Origin: Gammaproteobacteria bacterium
GTDB taxonomy: Bacteria > Pseudomonadota > Gammaproteobacteria > UBA4575
Direction of reading: 5' to 3'
DNA length: 64,000 nucleotides
NCBI GenBank assembly: GCA_033344735.1
Contig: JAWPMW010000001.1
Span: forward strand, 372,001 to 436,000
Shown one piece after another: positions 52,858 to 62,279 of the stretch. The translations under genes and the position numbers were made by a program. Position 1 is the first letter of the stretch; each line of letters starts with the position of its first letter. The notes beneath the pieces are model-generated. The model was not told where the DNA came from. It ran no database searches and worked only from the letters and a program-made list of their open reading frames with translations.

Positions 52858-52926
52858 GCATTACTAAATTTATCGTGAAGTCAAAAGTGACAGATTAAAC
52901 CTTATACTTAATAAATATCACCATCC

Positions 52927-54168
52927 GTGTCTTCTAGAAGAGTAGTTGTAACAGGTCTAGGCATTGTTTCTCCCGTAGGATCTACCGTAGATGCTGCCTG
53001 GGCGAACATATGTGCTGGCAAAAGTGGCATTTCAAAAATTGATGTATTTGACCCGTCAGAATTCTCTGTGCAAATCTCAGGCGCAGTCCAGGGCTTTAAT
53101 GCTGATGACTACATTCCTAAGAAAGATCAAAAGAAGATGGATCCGTTTATCCATTATGGAATTGGTGCTGGAGCTCAGGCAATTAAAGATGCTGGTTTAG
53201 AGATCAGTGAGGAAAATGCTGATCGTATTGGTGTTTCTATCGGTTCTGGTATTGGTGGATTGCCAGGTATCGAAAAAAGCTACGCAAGCTTTATGAAGAG
53301 TGGGCCTAAAAGGATTTCACCTTTCTTCGTTCCTTCTAATATTGTCAATATGGTTTCAGGTAACCTTTCCATCATGTACGGCCTACGTGGACCAAACTAT
53401 TCGCTAGTATCCGCCTGTGCAACTGGGACTCATAGTATTGGAGATGCTGCGCGCTTAATTCAATATGGCGATGTCGATGTGATGATTGCTGGTGGTGCAG
53501 AAATGGCCACAAGTCATCTTGGAATCGGCGGGTTTGCGGCGGCAAGAGCTTTATGTGCTTCCCATAATGATGACCCTGAATCAGCCAGTCGACCATGGGA
53601 CAAAAATAGAGATGGTTTCGTGTTAGGTGATGGAGCTGGTGTACTTGTTCTTGAAGAGTATGATATAGCAAAAGCACGTGGCGCAAGAATATATTGCGAG
53701 TTGGTAGGGTATGGAATGAGTAGTGATGCTCACCATATGACGCAACCTGCAGCGGGTGGAGTAGGAGCAGCTAAGTGTATGAAAAACGCATTTGCTGATG
53801 CGGGTATTAACCCTGAAGATGTAGGTTATGTGAACGCTCATGGTACATCAACTCCCGCAGGTGATATAGCAGAAACGGATGGACTTAAGGCCGCATTTGG
53901 CGATCATGCTTACAAGGTTGCTGTGAGTTCGACCAAATCTATGACAGGACACTTATTAGGTGCAGCGGGTGGTGTAGAAGCATTGTTCTCTGTGCTGGCT
54001 CTACATAACCAAATAGCTCCGCCGACGATTAATTACACCACACCAGATCCTGACTGTGATTTGGATTATGTGCCAAATCAGGCACGTGATGTATCAATTG
54101 ATATCGCTATCTCAAATTCTTTTGGATTTGGTGGCACAAACGGCACGCTAGCTTTCAAAAATATCTAA
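52927..54168 (+). CDS. fabF: 3-oxoacyl-ACP synthase II FabF
   Basis: Condensing enzyme that extends acyl-ACP and controls the temperature response of unsaturated fatty acid content in E. coli. The 413-residue protein has the nucleophile Cys164 in SACATGTHS, the His in [11 protein letters not shown] (about 304) and the Lys/His pair in [15 protein letters not shown] (about 335-349), so the Cys-His-His triad is present. The start is GTG 52927. A weak hairpin (GCTGAA/TTCAGC) follows the stop. pabC begins about 150 bases later. Confidence 0.95.
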   Translation: MSSRRVVVTGLGIVSPVGSTVDAAWANICAGKSGISKIDVFDPSEFSVQISGAVQGFNADDYIPKKDQKKMDPFIHYGIGAGAQAIKDAGLEISEENADRIGVSIGSGIGGLPGIEKSYASFMKSGPKRISPFFVPSNIVNMVSGNLSIMYGLRGPNYSLVSACATGTHSIGDAARLIQYGDVDVMIAGGAEMATSHLGIGGFAAARALCASHNDDPESASRPWDKNRDGFVLGDGAGVLVLEEYDIAKARGARIYCELVGYGMSSDAHHMTQPAAGGVGAAKCMKNAFADAGINPEDVGYVNAHGTSTPAGDIAETDGLKAAFGDHAYKVAVSSTKSMTGHLLGAAGGVEALFSVLALHNQIAPPTINYTTPDPDCDLDYVPNQARDVSIDIAISNSFGFGGTNGTLAFKNI

Positions 54169-54170
54169 CG

Positions 54171-54190
54171 GCTGAACATTCTTCAGCTTT
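54171..54190 (+). terminator. Weak hairpin after fabF
   Basis: GCTGAA (54171-54176) and TTCAGC (54182-54187) form a 6-base-pair stem with a 5-base loop followed by TTT. It begins 2 bases after the fabF stop. It may be a weak terminator. Confidence 0.35.
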
Positions 54191-54319
54191 GTAACTTAAT
54201 TAATCAGTTTTCGTAGATGCATTGATAACATTGATTTGTTAGCAATGCATCGACTCGCATGCCTGATTACATTACCATCTTGTTTCAATAATAAAGTCAA
54301 ATAAAACAGGTGTAGAAAT

Positions 54320-55141
54320 ATGTTGGTTAACGGAATAGCAAATGATGCTCTTTCAATTGTAGATAGGGGGCTTCTGTATGGTGATGGAGTTTTTGAGACT
54401 ATTTTATGTGAGGCCGGCCGGCCTATATTATTGGCTGGACATACGCAACGTCTGGAAAATGGATGCAAGCGCTTAGGTCTGGCCAAACAAAATTTATCAA
54501 TTATTCTATCGGACATCCGCGAAGTTGCCCAACAAGAGGATTGTGTCGTTAAAGTGATCATCACCAGAGGTGAGCGTAATCGAGGTTATGCTTTTGATAA
54601 AGAAGATAACACTAGTACGCGAATAGTTTATCGTGATGACTTGCCATCTATCCCTGTTGATTACTATCAGGAAGGTATCCAGCTTACTAAATGCGAATAC
54701 TTAATTCCCGATAATGCGCCCTTGGCAGGAATCAAACACTTAAATCGATTGGATCAAGTGATGGCGCGCAGTGAATGGAATACACAGTTTCAAGAAGGCA
54801 TTATGCTCTCAAATGATGGTCGTGTTGTTGAGGGAACAATGACTAATATTTTTATTGAATCTGATCAAAAGTGGTTCACACCCATTCTAGAAACTTCCGG
54901 AATATTGGGCGTGATGCGTCAATGGTTAATGCGAAATTGTTTTCATGCAGGGATAGAATGCGTAGAAAAGGATATTCAGTTATCTGAATTTAAAAATGCA
55001 CAATCAATATTTGTTTGCAATAGTGTGGTAGGTATTTGGCCAGTGACTCAGTTTGAAGGTAAAACCTATCCTGTAAGTGAGGCGGTTTCTAAAATGATGC
55101 AGCAAGCTAACTCAAGTTTAACTAAATTGTATCCGGTTTGA
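54320..55141 (+). CDS. pabC: Aminodeoxychorismate lyase PabC
   Basis: PLP enzyme (fold type IV) that makes 4-aminobenzoate and pyruvate from aminodeoxychorismate for folate. The 273-residue protein has YGDGVFETILCEAG near residues 21-34, the PLP Lys in GIKHLNRLDQVMARSEW near 138-154 and EGTMTNIFI near 172-180. The layout acpP-fabF-pabC-mltG is shared with E. coli and Pseudomonas. mltG follows after 3 bases. It could be a branched-chain aminotransferase relative, but context fixes the function. Confidence 0.92.
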   Translation: MLVNGIANDALSIVDRGLLYGDGVFETILCEAGRPILLAGHTQRLENGCKRLGLAKQNLSIILSDIREVAQQEDCVVKVIITRGERNRGYAFDKEDNTSTRIVYRDDLPSIPVDYYQEGIQLTKCEYLIPDNAPLAGIKHLNRLDQVMARSEWNTQFQEGIMLSNDGRVVEGTMTNIFIESDQKWFTPILETSGILGVMRQWLMRNCFHAGIECVEKDIQLSEFKNAQSIFVCNSVVGIWPVTQFEGKTYPVSEAVSKMMQQANSSLTKLYPV

Positions 55142-55144
55142 TTT

Positions 55145-56134
55145 ATGCTTAAAGCATTTTCAATTTTTATAGTTATTATGCTTATTGCTGCTAGCGTGTT
55201 TGCGCATAACGTGCATCGGTATGTAAATGATCCTATCAGTACCAAAGATAACTTGATAGAAGTTGTTGTTGACCAAGGCGCTACATTTAACCAGGTTAGT
55301 CACCGGCTTGTTGAGGCTGATTTTATTACTCATCCGCTGTATTTCAAACTGCTTGCAATGTATGAGGAAAAAACTCATAAAATTAAACCAGGTGAATATC
55401 AATTTAATATGAAGCAATCACCTATGCAGATTTTGGATGATCTTGTTGAGGGTAATACTGTTCAATATAAGCTAACTATCATTGAGGGAAAACGTTTCCA
55501 GGACTTTTTTCAACTGCTGCAAGATCACCCCAAGATTGCTCGTGTTATTGATGATGTAAATATAATCAAAACAGAGCTAAATATTAAACAAGAGAGCTTG
55601 GAGGGATTATTTTTTCCTGATACTTACACTTTTACTGCTGGGACTAAAGATATAGATGTTATTCGTCAAAGCCATAGGTTGTTACGCGATTTTCTCGATC
55701 AAGAGTGGCCAAATCGCAGCGAAGAATCTTTTGTTACAAGTCCATATGAAGCATTAATCCTTGCCTCAATCGTTGAAAAAGAGACATCTGTTGAATCAGA
55801 GCGGCCAATCATAGCAGGTGTATTTATTTCAAGGCTTAATATAAATATGCCATTACAAACTGATCCCACTGTAATTTATGGATTGGGAGCAGAATTTGAT
55901 GGTAATTTAACACGCAAGCATTTAGAGACAGACAATCCTTATAATACATATACGCGTAGGGGGTTGCCGCCATCGCCGATTGCCTTAGTAGGTAAGGCTG
56001 CTATTGAAGCTGTATTACATCCGCAAATTACTGGCGATTTATATTTTGTTTCAAAAAATGATGGTACTCATTATTTCTCGAAAACATATAAAGAGCATCT
56101 TGCTGCTGTACGTAAATATCAATTAAATCAATAA
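55145..56134 (+). CDS. mltG: Endolytic murein transglycosylase MltG
   Basis: Inner-membrane lytic transglycosylase that cuts nascent glycan strands and sets their length. The 329-residue protein has an N-terminal membrane anchor (about residues 4-20), a LysM-like domain (about 40-100), then the YceG domain with EGLFFPDTYTFTAGT (about 153-167) and the catalytic Glu in ASIVEKETSVESERP (about 212-226), followed by LQTDPTVIYGLG. It is full length. tmk begins 2 bases after the stop. Confidence 0.94.
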   Translation: MLKAFSIFIVIMLIAASVFAHNVHRYVNDPISTKDNLIEVVVDQGATFNQVSHRLVEADFITHPLYFKLLAMYEEKTHKIKPGEYQFNMKQSPMQILDDLVEGNTVQYKLTIIEGKRFQDFFQLLQDHPKIARVIDDVNIIKTELNIKQESLEGLFFPDTYTFTAGTKDIDVIRQSHRLLRDFLDQEWPNRSEESFVTSPYEALILASIVEKETSVESERPIIAGVFISRLNINMPLQTDPTVIYGLGAEFDGNLTRKHLETDNPYNTYTRRGLPPSPIALVGKAAIEAVLHPQITGDLYFVSKNDGTHYFSKTYKEHLAAVRKYQLNQ

Positions 56135-56136
56135 AT

Positions 56137-56760
56137 ATGAAAGGATCTTTCATAAGTTTTGAAGGCATTGAAGGTTCAGGGAAAAGCACTCAATTGAGCT
56201 TTGCGGTTGAGTATTTGCAAGCTAAAAATATAGAGGTTGTTCAGACTAGAGAACCTGGGGGTACTTTGGTCGGTGAAAAGATTAGAGATGTGTTGCTAGA
56301 TAATCAACTACCTAGCATGTATGTGGATACTGAATTGATGTTAATGTTTGCAGCGCGTGTTGAGCATGTGCGAAAGGTAATTCAACCTGCCTTGCAAGCG
56401 GGTAAATGGGTGGTGTGTGATAGATTTTATGATGCTACTTATGCATATCAGGGTTACGGGCGCGATATTGATTTAACTCGGATTGATGCACTTAAAGAAT
56501 TTTCTATTGGAAGACTTTCGCCAGATCTCACATTGTTACTTGATGTTTCGCTAGAAGTAAGCATGGATCGAGTGACTAAACGTGGTAATAAAGACCGTTT
56601 TGAAAATGAAAAAGTAGATTTTTATAAAAAAGTCAGAAATGGGTATTTGCAGATTGCTGAAAACAATTCAAGTAGAGTTTCTATAGTTGATGCCAATAAC
56701 TCAATCGATGAAGTTCAAAAAGCTATACGTATTCATCTTGATGGGTTGTTGAATGAATAA
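56137..56760 (+). CDS. tmk: Thymidylate kinase Tmk
   Basis: Phosphorylates dTMP to dTDP. The 207-residue protein has the P-loop FEGIEGSGKSTQ (about residues 8-19), the DRX motif in CDRFYDATYAYQG and the LID-type region TKRGNKDRFENEK. It is full length for the family. It is in the pabC-mltG-tmk-holB-pilZ operon; the holB start overlaps its end by 8 bases. Confidence 0.96.
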   Translation: MKGSFISFEGIEGSGKSTQLSFAVEYLQAKNIEVVQTREPGGTLVGEKIRDVLLDNQLPSMYVDTELMLMFAARVEHVRKVIQPALQAGKWVVCDRFYDATYAYQGYGRDIDLTRIDALKEFSIGRLSPDLTLLLDVSLEVSMDRVTKRGNKDRFENEKVDFYKKVRNGYLQIAENNSSRVSIVDANNSIDEVQKAIRIHLDGLLNE

Positions 56761-57745
56761 TAAATTGTATCCATGGCAGCAAGAAAATTGGGATTACTTT
56801 ATTCGCATGCAACAATCAAATACAATCCCGCATGCTATTTTATTGAGTGGACCCGAAGGAATTGGTAAACATGATTTTGCCAACAATGTTTGCGAAGCTA
56901 TTTTGTGTCAGCAGGTATTAGATACCGGTTTTGCTTGCGGACATTGTAAACACTGTTTATTAATGCAGGCGAATACTTACCCTGATTTTGTTCGTGTCCT
57001 ACCAGAGGAAGATAAAAATACAATATCCATTGATGTCATTCGTGAATTAATTGCAAAGTTACACCTCACCAGGCATTTCGAATCTAAAAAAATTGCCTTA
57101 ATTGAACATGCCGACAGTATGAACACTAGTGCTGCAAATGCACTTTTGAAAACATTAGAAGAGCCTCCAGAGGGAACAATTATTATTTTGGTAACAAGCA
57201 CTCCTCTTAAATTGCCGGCCACTATACGCAGTCGCTGCCAGTTTGTTGCTTTTCACCCACCCACTCAGGAACAGGCACTGTCATGGTTGAATGGCACAGA
57301 TACTGGCATTGACTGGGAGCCCTTACTTAGGGTTGCACAGGGTGCACCGCTCCAAGCTATGCAATATCATGAGACAGAATTGCTTGATCAACGTATTTCA
57401 GTTGTACAAGGTTTTCTAGAGGTATTTGAGGCAAATTCCGACCCAATAGCCATTGCGAACAGAATTGAATCAATTCCATTTTCGCTCTGTTTTCAATGGA
57501 TTCAAACGGTTATCGTCGATTTATTAAGAATAAAGGGGGCTGAAAACCCAATAACGCTCGAAAACCCCGACTTTTATCGGTCATTACTTGCCTTAGCGCC
57601 ACGTATGCAAGTACCTTTACTATTGGAGTTCTGGGAGTTAGTCATAGAACGTAAAAGGATTTTCGATAACAGCCTAAATAAGCGATTATTCGCAGAATCA
57701 CTGCTGATACGTAGTCATAAGTTGGCGCTTAAACACTCAGTCTAA
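56753..57745 (+). CDS. holB: DNA polymerase III subunit delta' HolB
   Basis: Clamp-loader delta' subunit. The 330-residue protein has an AAA+ fold with a P-loop-like GPEGIGKHDFAN (about residues 27-38), the zinc-binding Cys cluster ACGHCKHC (about 56-63) with an upstream Cys at 45, and the conserved SANALLKTLEEPPEGT stretch (about 123-138) with SRC in TIRSRCQ. It overlaps tmk by 8 bases. A PilZ gene follows 28 bases downstream as in Pseudomonas. Confidence 0.93.
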   Translation: MNNKLYPWQQENWDYFIRMQQSNTIPHAILLSGPEGIGKHDFANNVCEAILCQQVLDTGFACGHCKHCLLMQANTYPDFVRVLPEEDKNTISIDVIRELIAKLHLTRHFESKKIALIEHADSMNTSAANALLKTLEEPPEGTIIILVTSTPLKLPATIRSRCQFVAFHPPTQEQALSWLNGTDTGIDWEPLLRVAQGAPLQAMQYHETELLDQRISVVQGFLEVFEANSDPIAIANRIESIPFSLCFQWIQTVIVDLLRIKGAENPITLENPDFYRSLLALAPRMQVPLLLEFWELVIERKRIFDNSLNKRLFAESLLIRSHKLALKHSV

Positions 57746-57773
57746 ATTAAAGAGAATATAAGAGAATATAGAT

Positions 57774-58118
57774 ATGGCAAACGGTGGAAGAGGGATTATA
57801 TCACTAGCAATTAAGGATAAGGGCTCTTTATATGCCTCGTATATCCCATTTGTGAAAAATGGTGGTTTATTTATACCTACTAGCAAGAATTTTAACCTGG
57901 GTGAAGAAGTATTCATGCTACTCACTTTAATGGAAGAGAGTGAAAGGATTCCAGTAGCAGGCCAGGTCATATGGATAACTCCGCAAGGATCTCAAGGGAA
58001 CAGAACTACTGGAATTGGTGTCCAATTTAGTAGCCAAGATAGTGGTGAGACACGTACAAAAATTGAAGCATTACTAGGTGGTGCCTTGCAAGCAGATAGA
58101 CCAACCCACACAATGTAA
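57774..58118 (+). CDS. pilZ: PilZ-domain type IV pilus assembly protein
   Basis: A 114-residue PilZ protein very similar, as I recall it, to the founding Pseudomonas PilZ (the PA2960 type), which is needed for type IV pilus assembly via FimX and PilB and does not itself bind c-di-GMP. Matching stretches are IISLAIKDKGSLYASYIPF near the start, NGGLFIPTSK and VAGQVIWITPQGSQGNRT in the middle, and DRPTHTM at the C-terminus. The RxxxR motif for c-di-GMP binding is missing, as expected for this subgroup. It is the last gene of the pabC-pilZ run. A c-di-GMP phosphodiesterase is encoded at 39,882. Confidence 0.92.
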   Translation: MANGGRGIISLAIKDKGSLYASYIPFVKNGGLFIPTSKNFNLGEEVFMLLTLMEESERIPVAGQVIWITPQGSQGNRTTGIGVQFSSQDSGETRTKIEALLGGALQADRPTHTM

Positions 58119-58134
58119 TTGCACTGCAGCAATA

Positions 58135-58162
58135 TTTGTATAACTTGCTTTAAATCTATAAT
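58135..58162 (+). promoter_or_regulatory. Promoter of sucA
   Basis: TATAAT at 58157-58162 has TTTGTA 16 bases upstream (58135-58140). It lies about 36 bases before the sucA ATG at 58198. The ATG itself has no evident Shine-Dalgarno. Confidence 0.5.
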
Positions 58163-58197
58163 TTACTTATACAAATTCAGTTAAAACATATGCAGCA

Positions 58198-61044
58198 ATG
58201 AACCATAAAAAAAACCAACACATTTATGGACTCAATGCAGAATATATTGAATCGCTTTACCAGCAATATATAGACAGTCCCGCTTCGGTTAGTCAATCCT
58301 GGCAGAAATACTTTAGTCAGCTAGATGTTAATAGTGATGCAAATTTGCATGACTTGCATGTAAGTGCAAAAGAAAATATTGGTCGAAATATTAACTCAGC
58401 TAAGCAGCATGTTTCTCAAGCTGGTAATGATTCTCATGATGATTACCAAGAAAAGCAAAGAGCAGTGCTGCGCCTGATTCGAGCTTACCGACGTTTAGGT
58501 CATCGACAAGCAGATATTGATCCATTATATGGTGAGGATCGTATTCAAATAAGTCTGCTCAATCCAGAGAATCATGGCTTAACATCAGCTGATCTTGATA
58601 AAGAATTTTTTGTATGGGAGAAAGCTACTGATTATAAACACTCACTGAGTTCTATCATTAATCTTATGACTACCACTTACTGTGGAAGTATTGGTACAGA
58701 AACAGAACATATTTCTGATCCTGAGCAAAAGCGTTGGTTAAGAGGTTATTTAGAATCAAACTATTCAAATTTAAAGCTTAGTAATGATAGAAAGAAACGC
58801 ATACTAACAAGGCTAATTGCAGCCAATGCTTTAGAAACTTATTTGCATCGTAAATACATTGGGCAAAAGAGATTTTCTTTAGAGGGTGGCACTAGTCTAA
58901 TTCCTTTGCTTGATACATTGATACAGTCAGCAGGTGAGCATGATGTGGGAGAGGCGATTATTGGTATGGCGCATCGCGGGCGACTGAATGTGCTGGTTAA
59001 TATTATGGGTAAGAGCCCTCATGATTTATTTGAAGAGTTTGAAGGAAATATAGATTTAGAGTTTGGTTCGGGTGATGTTAAATATCATAAAGGGTTTTCA
59101 ATAGACCTAAAGACTAATAAGAATCCCATTCATGCGGTATTAGCATTTAATCCATCTCATTTAGAAATAATTAATCCTGTAGTTGAGGGGTCGGTACGTG
59201 CACGCCAGGAACGACGTCAAGATAAACGTCGTGAACAAGTAATACCTGTATTAATACATGGTGACGCTGCTTTTGCAGGTCAAGGTGTTGTGATGGAAAC
59301 ACTGAATCTATCTAGTACTAAGGGATATACCACGGGTGGGACTATCCATATTGTTATTAATAATCAAATTGGATTTACTACCAGTGACCCATTAGATTCA
59401 CGTTCGACACTATATTGCACAGATGTGGCAAAGATGGTGCAAGCACCTATTTTGCATGTTAATGGAGATGATCCTGAGGCGGTAGTATTTGCGACTCAAT
59501 TGGCAATGGATTACCGCATGAAATATGCATGTGACGTCGTGATAGATATGATTTGTTATCGACGTCATGGTCATTCTGAAGCAGATGAGCCAGCAATTAC
59601 ACAGCCGTTAATGTATCAGCGTATTCGTACCAAAGAACGTGTTGATCAAATGTATTATAAGCAGTTGATAGAAGAGGGCGTGGTTAGACCAGGTGCGTAT
59701 GAAGACATTGAAAAAGATTATATTGAAAAATTGAATGTCGGTAAGCCGGTATGTGGAGATATCGCTGAACGTAATTATTCTGAGTATGTGGTTGACTATA
59801 GCCCATTCAAAGGTTCGCATTGGAAGCAGCATACTGACACTACAGTCACAATGGATGTTATCGAGCAGATAGGCAATGTTGTGAGTTCGGTACCAGATGG
59901 ATTTGTAGTGCATAAAAATGTTCAAAAAATTATTAAGCAACGTAAGCAAATGTCTAAAGGATCCATTCCTGTCGATTGGGGATTTGCAGAGATGCTGGCA
60001 TATGGTTCATTGTTAGAGCAAGGATATCCCATTCGTCTGTCTGGGCAGGATAGTGTGCGCGGTACTTTTTCACATCGACACTGTGCTTTTCATGATCAAA
60101 ATAATGGTGATATACACATACCATTAAGAAACTTATATGAAAAGCAACCGCAGTTCCTACCTATTAATAGTTTGCTGTCTGAAGCTGCAGTGCTTGGCTA
60201 TGAAGTTGGGTATGCGACTTCTGAGCCAAATTCTTTAGTAATATGGGAGGCTCAGTTTGGTGACTTCGCAAATAATGCACAAGTTATTATCGATCAATTT
60301 TTAAGTTCTTCTGAAGTTAAGTGGCAAAGATATTGCGGTTTAGTATTATTCCTCCCGCATGGATATGATGGTCAAGGGCCAGAACATTCATCTGCGCGCA
60401 TGGAACGCTATTTACAACTTTGTGCTGAAGAAAATATGCAAGTATGTATGCCAACTACTCCGGCACAACATTTTCATTTATTGCGTAGACAAATGCTGAG
60501 GCCATATAGAAAGCCGCTGATAGTGTTAACGCCAAAAAGTTTGTTAAGACACTCGAAATCCACATCATCATTAGAGGAGTTTACCCAACAAGGCTTTAAG
60601 CAGATTATAACCACTTATAATGAAGCCGATATTTTAAAAGTGACAAGACTTCTTATATGTAGTGGTAAAGTCTATTATGATTTGTTGGAGCAAAAGCAAG
60701 AACATGAATTGGATCATATAGAAATTATAAGAATTGAGCAGCTTTATCCATTCCCAGGTGATGAAATAAAAGAGCAAATAGCCAGATTTAAGCATGTATC
60801 TGATATTGTTTGGGTTCAAGAAGAACCTAGAAATCAAGGTGCTTGGTTCTACATGCAATCACGTAAGAATTTAACTGATTGTATTTATCCTAATCAGTCT
60901 CTAAAGTATGCTGGAAGAGACTATTCAGCATCACCTGCTGCTGGTTACATGCAACTACATCGTCATCAGCAAAAGCAGTTGGTGAATGAAGCGCTTGGTT
61001 TGACTACTGTGTCGAAGAGCGTTGAACTTAAAAGCGTTAGCTAA
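58198..61044 (+). CDS. sucA: 2-oxoglutarate dehydrogenase E1 component SucA
   Basis: TPP-dependent E1 of the 2-oxoglutarate dehydrogenase complex, converting 2-oxoglutarate and lipoyl-E2 to succinyl-dihydrolipoyl-E2 and CO2. The 948-residue protein has the N-terminal E2-binding helix (NAEYIESLYQQYI), the FSLEGGTSLIPLLD and GMAHRGRLNVL motifs, HGDAAFAGQGVVMETL as the TPP/Mg-binding region, and the C-terminal transketolase-like PYR domain with RGTFSHRHC. Length is close to the usual 930-950. sucB starts 25 bases later and lpdA follows, giving the standard order. Confidence 0.96.
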   Translation: MNHKKNQHIYGLNAEYIESLYQQYIDSPASVSQSWQKYFSQLDVNSDANLHDLHVSAKENIGRNINSAKQHVSQAGNDSHDDYQEKQRAVLRLIRAYRRLGHRQADIDPLYGEDRIQISLLNPENHGLTSADLDKEFFVWEKATDYKHSLSSIINLMTTTYCGSIGTETEHISDPEQKRWLRGYLESNYSNLKLSNDRKKRILTRLIAANALETYLHRKYIGQKRFSLEGGTSLIPLLDTLIQSAGEHDVGEAIIGMAHRGRLNVLVNIMGKSPHDLFEEFEGNIDLEFGSGDVKYHKGFSIDLKTNKNPIHAVLAFNPSHLEIINPVVEGSVRARQERRQDKRREQVIPVLIHGDAAFAGQGVVMETLNLSSTKGYTTGGTIHIVINNQIGFTTSDPLDSRSTLYCTDVAKMVQAPILHVNGDDPEAVVFATQLAMDYRMKYACDVVIDMICYRRHGHSEADEPAITQPLMYQRIRTKERVDQMYYKQLIEEGVVRPGAYEDIEKDYIEKLNVGKPVCGDIAERNYSEYVVDYSPFKGSHWKQHTDTTVTMDVIEQIGNVVSSVPDGFVVHKNVQKIIKQRKQMSKGSIPVDWGFAEMLAYGSLLEQGYPIRLSGQDSVRGTFSHRHCAFHDQNNGDIHIPLRNLYEKQPQFLPINSLLSEAAVLGYEVGYATSEPNSLVIWEAQFGDFANNAQVIIDQFLSSSEVKWQRYCGLVLFLPHGYDGQGPEHSSARMERYLQLCAEENMQVCMPTTPAQHFHLLRRQMLRPYRKPLIVLTPKSLLRHSKSTSSLEEFTQQGFKQIITTYNEADILKVTRLLICSGKVYYDLLEQKQEHELDHIEIIRIEQLYPFPGDEIKEQIARFKHVSDIVWVQEEPRNQGAWFYMQSRKNLTDCIYPNQSLKYAGRDYSASPAAGYMQLHRHQQKQLVNEALGLTTVSKSVELKSVS

Positions 61045-61068
61045 TATCTATTAACTTAAGGATATCCA

Positions 61069-62277
61069 TTGACCATTGACATAAAAATCCCTGAATTTTC
61101 TGAGTCTATCAGTGAAGGCACTATTAGTACGTGGGTAAAAAATGTAGGAGATCATGTTGTTGAAGGGGAGACACTGGTTGAGATAGAAACTGATAAAGTG
61201 GTTTTAGAGATTCCTGCGCCTGCGAGTGGTGTTATCGAGAAAATAGCCAAAAGTGAAAATGAGACAGTTAGCAGTCATGAGGTGATAGGGTCCTTAGCTG
61301 AATCTAGTCAGGATTTGTCTGCTGAAAGTACACAAGATAATGATGTTGCTGAGATTGAAAATAGAGATATCACAAACGAAGATGCTATTGAAAAAAATTC
61401 GGCTAGCTATAAAAAGACAAGTCCTGCAGTAAGAAAGTTAATACAAGAAAAGAATATTAATATTGACGAAATTATACCCACAGGTAAAGGTAATCGTGTT
61501 ACTAAAAAAGACGTATTAGCTGCAGAATCAAGCAATCCTCATCCAAACAAATCTCTATCTGATGTAGCTGGTGATGGGGGCGAGATTGAGCGCGTACCAA
61601 TGAGTAGTTTAAGAAAGAAGATTTCAGACAGATTGGTTTCTGCGCAACAAGATTACGCTATGTTGACCACTTTTAATGAAGTTAACATGCAAGAAATATT
61701 GTCGATTCGTTCTAAGCATAAGGAGCAATTTTTTGCGCAACATGGCGTAAAATTTGGTTTTATGTCATTTTTTGTTCTAGCGACAATAGAAGCGCTAAAA
61801 GAATATCCAATAATAAATGCATCTGTTGAGGGAGATGATATTCTCTATCATCGATATGTGGATGTCGGAATAGCGGTTAGTGCTGAACGAGGTTTGGTAG
61901 TTCCTGTGGTGCGTAATGCAGAGACCAAATCTTTGTCATCGATTGAAATTGAAATTAACGAGCTTGCAAACAAAGCGAGGGAGAATAAATTATCTATTGA
62001 TGAACTAATCGGAGGAACTTTTACTATAACAAATGGTGGAGTTTTTGGTTCTATGCTATCTACACCAATTATAAATCCTCCACAAAGCGCAATTCTTGGA
62101 ATGCACGCAATAGAAAAAAGACCAATTGCAGATGGCGACGAAATAAAAATAGCGCCAATGATGTATCTAGCATTGTCTTATGATCATCGTATAATTGATG
62201 GGCGAGAAGCAGTATTATTCTTAAGTCTTATTAAACGTATTATAGAGAACCCTATCCAACTGCTTCTGCATTTATAA
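61069..62277 (+). CDS. sucB: Dihydrolipoyllysine-residue succinyltransferase SucB (E2)
   Basis: E2 core of the 2-oxoglutarate dehydrogenase complex. The 402-residue protein has one lipoyl domain (about 1-75) with the lipoylated Lys43 in [14 protein letters not shown], an E3-binding domain (about 115-150; [13 protein letters not shown]) and the catalytic acyltransferase domain (about 180-402) with the His-x3-Asp motif in [13 protein letters not shown]. The start is TTG at 61069 with AAGGA at 61058-61062 upstream. It is followed by lpdA with 2 bases between. Confidence 0.94.
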   Translation: MTIDIKIPEFSESISEGTISTWVKNVGDHVVEGETLVEIETDKVVLEIPAPASGVIEKIAKSENETVSSHEVIGSLAESSQDLSAESTQDNDVAEIENRDITNEDAIEKNSASYKKTSPAVRKLIQEKNINIDEIIPTGKGNRVTKKDVLAAESSNPHPNKSLSDVAGDGGEIERVPMSSLRKKISDRLVSAQQDYAMLTTFNEVNMQEILSIRSKHKEQFFAQHGVKFGFMSFFVLATIEALKEYPIINASVEGDDILYHRYVDVGIAVSAERGLVVPVVRNAETKSLSSIEIEINELANKARENKLSIDELIGGTFTITNGGVFGSMLSTPIINPPQSAILGMHAIEKRPIADGDEIKIAPMMYLALSYDHRIIDGREAVLFLSLIKRIIENPIQLLLHL

Positions 62278-62279
62278 CT